Shown here in pieces: positions 7,437 through 10,666 of a DNA stretch of 10,666 nt. Both the position numbers and the translations under genes were made by a program. Position 1 is the stretch's first letter. Each line of letters begins with the position of its first letter. The notes beneath the pieces were generated by a model that was given only the letters and a program-made list of their open reading frames with translations, did not search any database and was not told the origin of the DNA. This DNA is from Candidatus Zixiibacteriota bacterium (GTDB lineage Bacteria; Zixibacteria; MSB-5A5; JAABVY01; JAHJOQ01): positions 1-10,666 of the forward strand of contig DAOVLC010000016.1 of the NCBI GenBank assembly GCA_030631455.1. The letters run 5' to 3'.

Positions 7437-7441
7437 TGTGT

Positions 7442-8098
7442 ATGAACTGGTTTGATATCGCTTTAGTGACGCTGCTTCTTATCACGATGGTTTTCGGTTC
7501 AAAGAAGGGCTTGATTAGAGAGTTGATGGGCTTCTTCGCACTTGCTCTCGGAGTCATTGTTACCGTCAACAACATCGACTTTCTCGCTCTCGAGATTGCG
7601 CGCCATATCGACGCTTCACCGATGATAATCGCTGTAGTGTCGTTTATTGTGCTTCTTGCGGTCTTGTATGGCGTGTTTCGGCTTGCCGGTTTCGTCTTCT
7701 ACAAAGTCGGCGAGATTCAGAAGCTCGGAAAGCGGGACAAAGTCGGTGGTGCGGTCATGGGTGCGGTCAAGGGATGGGTACTGATCGGCCTGGTGCTTTT
7801 CCTCGTTACTCTCCTGCCGATGCCGCAGGCGTACTATCGGGCAGTCGACGATTCGATTCTGACTGAACCGATGATGAGGACGTTGCCGCTGATTTTTGAC
7901 GGGACCGGCCCCCTGCATCCGAGGAGCGGGTCGTTCGTCGAGAAGATCGAAGAGTCGATCAACGAGACCGATCAGACGTTGGCGTCGCATCACAAGAAGA
8001 GCTATTCCGATCCTGCCCAGAAGTATGCGCAGAGGGAGAGGATCGACCAAGCGCTTGACAATCTCGACAGGTATTTCGGTCTGGGCGAACTGCCGTAG
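7442..8098 (+). CDS. cvpA: CvpA family inner-membrane protein
   Basis: CvpA-family proteins are small polytopic inner-membrane proteins, named for their need in colicin V production; recent work ties homologs to envelope integrity, and the mechanism is unknown. The 218 residues hold about four membrane segments: 4-20, 27-45, 60-86 (long) and 102-126. The family signature is visible as WFDIALV, then the GSKKGLIRELMGF loop, and GGAVMGAVKGW before the last helix. The hydrophilic C-terminal tail (about 130-218), rich in Asp, Glu, Lys and Arg, is longer than in minimal members. ATG 7442 has GGAGG at 7431-7435. It lies 57 bp after yqeY. In many genomes cvpA precedes mutS2; no mutS2 follows here, and the operon ends in a repeat region. 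Confidence 0.88.
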   Translation: MNWFDIALVTLLLITMVFGSKKGLIRELMGFFALALGVIVTVNNIDFLALEIARHIDASPMIIAVVSFIVLLAVLYGVFRLAGFVFYKVGEIQKLGKRDKVGGAVMGAVKGWVLIGLVLFLVTLLPMPQAYYRAVDDSILTEPMMRTLPLIFDGTGPLHPRSGSFVEKIEESINETDQTLASHHKKSYSDPAQKYAQRERIDQALDNLDRYFGLGELP

Positions 8099-8101
8099 GT
8101 T

Positions 8102-8133
8102 TTCGCCGGACGGACAGGGGCGAAGAGCCTGTC
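8102..8133 (+). other. Two alternative short hairpins after cvpA
   Basis: TTCGCC (8102-8107) can pair with GGCGAA (8119-8124), and GACAGG (8113-8118) can pair with CCTGTC (8128-8133). The two stems interleave and exclude each other. No T tract follows, so this is not a standard intrinsic terminator, though it may help end or protect the cvpA transcript. Confidence 0.3.
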
Positions 8134-8148
8134 ATTCCCGCGAAAGCG
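8131..8148. repeat. Truncated ATTCCCGCGAAAGCG-type intergenic repeat
   Basis: GTCATTCCCGCGAAAGCG matches the left half of the common bacterial interspersed repeat ATTCCCGCGAAAGCGGGAAT (dRS3-like in Neisseria, also seen elsewhere). The expected right half GGGAAT is missing and is replaced by CCTGTTG. The remaining CGC-GAAA-GCG is a tetraloop hairpin. Recognition is from memory. Confidence 0.45.
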
Positions 8149-8164
8149 CCTGTTGAAAAAATCA

Positions 8165-8235
8165 TGTAGGTCAAAAGTCGGAGACTTTTGACTATTTCTT
8201 CCGAATTGTCGAGAGTCTGCGACTCTTGACCTACA
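8165..8235. repeat. REP/BIME-like pair of inverted palindromic units
   Basis: Arms 8165-8192 and 8208-8235 (28 nt each) are inverted copies with four mismatches, separated by 15 nt. Each arm also folds on its own: GTCAAAAGTC-GGA-GACTTTTGAC (8170-8192) is a perfect 10-bp stem, and 8208-8217 with 8221-8230 is a 10-bp stem with one G-U and a TGC loop. The outer ends are TGTAG and CTACA. A degraded third unit may follow, since CTTGACCTRCA occurs at 8225-8235 and again at 8255-8265. It probably also marks the end of the cvpA transcript. Confidence 0.75.
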
Positions 8236-8322
8236 AGAGTTTCTACCTGCGGAACTTGACCTGCATGAGCGGCAGTCATTGGCACCGACACCAGAATTCT
8301 CTTGCTCTTCTCACTAACATCA

Positions 8323-8342
8323 TATTAGGTTGCATTAGGTTG
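8323..8342 (+). repeat. Tandem ATTAGGTTG repeat, 10-bp period, upstream of the STAS gene
   Basis: ATTAGGTTG occurs at 8324-8332 and 8334-8342, so the period equals about one helical turn. It lies 53-72 bp before the STAS start codon, where an activator could bind. No convincing -35/-10 pair was found in 8236-8394, so the promoter of the STAS gene is not located. Confidence 0.35.
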
Positions 8343-8394
8343 ATCGCGCAAAATGGTGAAAATCGGAACTGTGATGATATGAGAGGAGTTGGCG

Positions 8395-8733
8395 ATGAAG
8401 CTTGAATCAAGTGAAAAAGCCGGAGTGAAGATTGTTGTATTGCAGGGGAAGATCATGGGAAGTCCCGATGAAGCTTCTCTTACTGATGCGATATATGAGT
8501 TTGTCGAGGATGGCAAGACCAAGGTTGTGCTCGACCTGTCAGGGGTGACCTGGATGAACTCGCGAGCACTCGGTATGTGTATTGGAGGTCTGACAACACT
8601 GCGCAACAGAGGCGGAGACCTGAGACTTTGTTGCGTCTCCAAGCCGGTCGACTCCCTCATAAGGAAATGTCACCTCCACACCGTCTTTCAGTCATTTGAC
8701 AGCACCGAGGAGGCTGTCAAGAGTTTTTCGTAG
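8395..8733 (+). CDS. STAS-domain protein, anti-sigma-factor antagonist type
   Basis: Single STAS domain of 112 residues, as in SpoIIAA/RsbV. Such proteins bind an anti-sigma-factor kinase when unphosphorylated and so free a sigma factor; phosphorylation of a conserved Ser turns them off. Visible are strand VKIVVLQGKIMG (11-22), VVLDLSGVTWMNSRALGM (44-61) and the strand GDLRLCCVS (74-82). Ser56 aligns with the phosphorylated Ser of SpoIIAA, but the usual DSSG there is NSRA, so the site is altered after the Ser. I start at ATG 8395, 6 nt after GAGAGGAG; the in-frame TTG 8389 touches the Shine-Dalgarno. No kinase or phosphatase partner is nearby, so the partner is unknown. It appears monocistronic. 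Confidence 0.88.
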   Translation: MKLESSEKAGVKIVVLQGKIMGSPDEASLTDAIYEFVEDGKTKVVLDLSGVTWMNSRALGMCIGGLTTLRNRGGDLRLCCVSKPVDSLIRKCHLHTVFQSFDSTEEAVKSFS

Positions 8734-8763
8734 GAGTCAGAGCGGCTATCGCGTCATACACTT

Positions 8764-8800
8764 GGGATGCCTGCGACTACAGCCATCCCTTCTTTTTCTT
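8764..8800 (+). terminator. Intrinsic terminator of the STAS gene
   Basis: GGGATG (8764-8769) pairs with CATCCC (8784-8789) across a 14-nt loop, followed by TTCTTTTTCTT (8790-8800). It lies 31 bp after the STAS stop. It overlaps the last codons and stop of the convergent gene on the - strand, where the T tract encodes the Lys run. Confidence 0.55.
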
Positions 8801-9052
8801 ATCGTCTTCGAGCTTCACACGTATGATATCATCCCACTGGAAGAAGACTGTTCCCGTTCTGCTCTCGTGACATAGTATGCCATCCTCTTCCATAATAAGC
8901 GCCGACTCGCAGACACAGTCGTCTTTGTCTTCGGTATGCCCTGCTTGCCTGATACATATCTTGAGGGATTCGCCCTCACCGGCGGAAATGACATCATCGG
9001 TAATCCATCCCTTGCTCGCGAAGAACCGCTTCCAGTTCTCTCCTCTTGTCAT
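8777..9052 (-). CDS. Hypothetical protein, 91 residues
   Basis: I do not recognise this family. It reads leftwards, convergent with the STAS gene. Support for a real gene is the ATG at 9052-9050 with a very good Shine-Dalgarno (GGAGGAG, 4 nt upstream on the - strand) and a protein-like composition. Residues 26-37 (GEGESLKICIRQ) and 50-83 (SALIMEEDGILCHESRTG, then TVFFQWDDIIRVKLED) look like beta strands, and the protein ends KKKKGWL. Four Cys (33, 46, 48, 61) include a CVC, perhaps binding metal. There is no signal peptide or membrane helix, so it is likely cytoplasmic. The C-terminal layout resembles small beta-barrel or PH-like folds, but that is only an impression. Its promoter was not found. 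Confidence 0.65.
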   Translation of the reverse strand: MTRGENWKRFFASKGWITDDVISAGEGESLKICIRQAGHTEDKDDCVCESALIMEEDGILCHESRTGTVFFQWDDIIRVKLEDDKKKKGWL

Positions 9053-9442
9053 TGTTCTCCTCCGTATCTTCTATAATGAGGTAATCGTCGTATGCTCTCT
9101 CTTCCGACTGGTTCTCAAACTAACTAAAACTGCCACCTCAGACAAGCGATTACTCAGTCTGTTCGATATCACGTTGGTTGCTCCGGTGCCCCACAGCTGT
9201 ATTGTGGGCGGCAGATGTCCTCGCAAGTCCTGAGCCTCGAAGGGTCTGCCGCGCACACAATGAGGTCTTTCAGCAAGCCCCGGGCTGTCGGGCAACTGCA
9301 AGATATACGTCTGCATGGGTTGCGGATATGCCGGGACTTACGTCGACTCCGAGTATCTGGATAAGATACGGCAGTGTGATGGCAGTTAAGCGCGGTGACG
9401 ACAACGAAGCCCGGATAAGTACATGTTCGCCGAAAAAGGGGG
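9053..9442. other. Gap with no intact gene
   Basis: Apart from the possible zinc-ribbon remnant at 9182-9389 I see no gene, RNA or repeat here. The left end must hold the promoter of the - strand 91-residue gene, but no clear -35/-10 pair was found. Open frames in this stretch lack Shine-Dalgarno sites and have Arg/Ser-rich, shadow-like composition. Confidence 0.5.
9182..9389 (+). pseudogene. Decayed zinc-ribbon protein gene (remnant)
   Basis: In frame 9264-9389 the conceptual product ends NCKIYVCMGCGYAG and then TYVDSEYLDKIRQCDGS before TAA 9387-9389. This reads like the C-terminal half of a small zinc-ribbon protein (CxxxxCxxC, then Cys near the end), with codon use like the neighbours. 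A stop (TGA 9261) lies just upstream and there is no start with a Shine-Dalgarno. A second frame, 9203-9289, gives CGRQMSSQVLSLEGS, which looks like the other half of such a ribbon. The two halves are out of frame, so I read this as a frameshifted gene. Alternatives are an assembly error or chance. Confidence 0.3.
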
Positions 9443-9470
9443 TTGACAGCAGTCAAGAGTCTTGTATATT
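9443..9470 (+). promoter_or_regulatory. Sigma70-type promoter for the dockerin protein gene
   Basis: TTGACA (9443-9448), a 16-nt spacer and TATATT (9465-9470) form a near-consensus promoter; transcription should start near 9477, leaving a leader of about 60 nt. The -35 is part of an inverted repeat TTGAC-AGCA-GTCAA (9443-9456), recalling the rpsU promoter. Confidence 0.75.
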
Positions 9471-9535
9471 AGAGTGACAAGGTGATATTTAGCTCAAAGC
9501 AATCTGTGCCATTCGCACGTATCGAGGAGGAGTTC

Positions 9536-10666
9536 ATGAGACACGCAGTTTTGTTCTTCGCTGCTCTTGCCGCGTTTTGCCTGGTACCGGCGGTAGCATC
9601 CGCAATCAACCCATGCGCCGACGTCGACCAAACCGGGAGTGTAGATATTTCCGACATGGTATACATGATTGAAGTTTATCGAGGGGGGCCAGCCTTGCCT
9701 GACGGGACAGGCGATATCGACTACAGGCAGGGCTACAATCTCGGTGACCTCAGTTATTTCTGCAACTACATATTTGCAGGAGGGGACGAGGGAGGTTGTC
9801 CGCCCTTCGACGGGTATGACATTCTCCCAACCATCGACACGCTGATTCTTCCAGAAGGGGACATCCCCGCAGGCACCGGCACTATCGGCTTTCCGATTGT
9901 CTTAGTCAACAAGGATACGATATTCGATTACATATTGCCGTTAACCGTCAGTGGACTCGACCCGGCAAACACGAATATAGATTTCGTACCTTCCGACCTG
10001 ATGGACAACACATTAGTCGATCCGACTGGTGATCTCGAGTTGCAGATTATCTCACCGAGAATTATTCCCGATAATTATATTGTACCCGGCATGAATACTC
10101 TTGGGACTCTGGAGATCACGTACATTTCCGCTCCTGCTCAGTCATTCAGTGTCGACACCACTTCCTACGAAGGTTCACGCTTCATGCACCATGTCTACGG
10201 AGAGATTCTGGCGGAAGAGATCGGAATGTTCACTGTCATTACCTCTGCCGTGTCTCCCTACGCTAACATGTCGGTTGAGCCGGAATCGCTCTTTTTCTCG
10301 ACATTGACCAGCATCCCGATAACCGAGCCGGAGACGTTCACAGTCGAGAGTGACGGCGAAATCTTCCCCTGGACTCTGGACCATATAGAGTGGCTGGATG
10401 TGACTCCGATAAGCGGAGTTTCGGGACAGACGGTTACTGTCCTACCTCAGATAGCTGGGCTACCGGTCGGAACTCACTACGGCACGATCATTGTCTCGTC
10501 AGATGACGCATTGGGATCTCCGAAGGAAGTGATCGTGGAATTGAAGTTGAGGCAGACATATCCATCGTTTGATGCCAACTGCGACGGGGCGTTTGATATT
10601 GATGACGTAGTCGTTCTGATATTGTACATCTTCGGAGGCGATCCGCCATGCGATCCCTGCGCCGGG
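9536..10666 (+). CDS. Secreted dockerin/BACON-like domain protein, 3' partial
   Basis: This frame stays open from ATG 9536 to the window end (377 codons) and is cut there. AGGAGG at 9525-9530 fixes the start. Residues 1-23 are a Sec signal peptide, likely cleaved after ASA. Next are two dockerin-type 12-residue calcium loops: DVDQTGSVDISD (29-40) and a degenerate DIDYRQGYNLGD (60-71), each followed by a helix, and the second by GGDEGGCPP. Residues about 90-235 are beta-rich and unassigned. Residues about 245-340 resemble a BACON or Ig-like beta domain, ending GTHYGTIIVSSDD and then VIVELKL. A third loop, DANCDGAFDIDD (346-357), starts near the cut. Such proteins are exported to the cell surface or medium; no cohesin is visible, so the binding partner is unknown. 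It has its own promoter. Confidence 0.88.
   Translation, partial: MRHAVLFFAALAAFCLVPAVASAINPCADVDQTGSVDISDMVYMIEVYRGGPALPDGTGDIDYRQGYNLGDLSYFCNYIFAGGDEGGCPPFDGYDILPTIDTLILPEGDIPAGTGTIGFPIVLVNKDTIFDYILPLTVSGLDPANTNIDFVPSDLMDNTLVDPTGDLELQIISPRIIPDNYIVPGMNTLGTLEITYISAPAQSFSVDTTSYEGSRFMHHVYGEILAEEIGMFTVITSAVSPYANMSVEPESLFFSTLTSIPITEPETFTVESDGEIFPWTLDHIEWLDVTPISGVSGQTVTVLPQIAGLPVGTHYGTIIVSSDDALGSPKEVIVELKLRQTYPSFDANCDGAFDIDDVVVLILYIFGGDPPCDPCAG

Noticed and set aside
6865..7575. 236-codon open frame on the - strand opposite rpsU, yqeY and cvpA
   Set aside because: It lies fully antisense to three well-supported genes, is Ser-rich in the way of a shadow frame, and matches no family.
8165..8342. 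CRISPR-like array in the repeat-rich gap
   Set aside because: There are only two inverted units and unrelated short direct repeats, with no regular repeat-spacer pattern and no cas genes.
8389..8394. TTG 8389 as start of the STAS gene
   Set aside because: It directly touches the Shine-Dalgarno GAGAGGAG; ATG 8395 has the right spacing.
9178..9477. 99-codon + strand frame before the dockerin gene
   Set aside because: It begins at TTG without a Shine-Dalgarno, runs through the dockerin promoter, and its middle part is out of frame with the better zinc-ribbon reading.

Overview
The window holds mostly housekeeping genes from a free-living bacterium of moderate GC. The best guess is candidate phylum Zixibacteria or a close relative in the FCB (Fibrobacteres-Chlorobi-Bacteroidetes) superphylum. 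Three features point that way: the secreted protein at the right edge combines dockerin-type calcium loops with a BACON-like beta domain; the SMC ABC head carries a YSVIEQ-type Q-loop, which from memory resembles FCB SMCs; and the gene before smc resembles a family common in Bacteroidota. This taxonomic call is inference, since no rRNA or tRNA is present.

Bases 1-6510 form one tightly packed + strand operon of six genes: the C-terminal part of a RodZ-like protein (cut by the window start), a DUF6913-like protein, smc, ftsY, a YjbQ-family protein and rlmH. Most junctions overlap (14 nt, 1 nt, ATGA, TGATG), so translational coupling is likely. The operon joins cell shape (RodZ), chromosome organisation (SMC), membrane protein targeting (FtsY) and ribosome maturation (RlmH). 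smc-ftsY is a classic pair.

Bases 6511-8098 hold a second + strand unit, rpsU-yqeY-cvpA. It is driven by a good sigma70-type promoter whose -35 region and spacer are filled by two abutting palindromes. A terminator-like hairpin with a T7 tract sits only a few bases after the predicted transcription start. rpsU most likely begins at TTG 6720. The leader of cvpA can form two mutually exclusive hairpins, one of which hides its Shine-Dalgarno.

Bases 8099-8394 are a repeat-rich spacer. It has a truncated ATTCCCGCGAAAGCG-type repeat, a REP/BIME-like pair of 28-bp arms in inverse orientation (each arm is itself a hairpin), and two ATTAGGTTG copies one DNA turn apart. A single-domain STAS protein (anti-sigma-factor antagonist type) follows. 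It ends at a terminator that overlaps the 3' end of a convergent 91-residue hypothetical gene on the - strand.

Bases 9053-9535 have no intact gene. They hold what looks like a decayed zinc-ribbon gene and then a strong promoter for the last gene, a secreted dockerin/BACON-like protein. That gene runs open off the right edge and is longer than anything else in the right third of the window. I see no CRISPR array, transposase, prophage, tRNA or rRNA, and no clearly new multi-gene system. The most unusual content is in the intergenic DNA.
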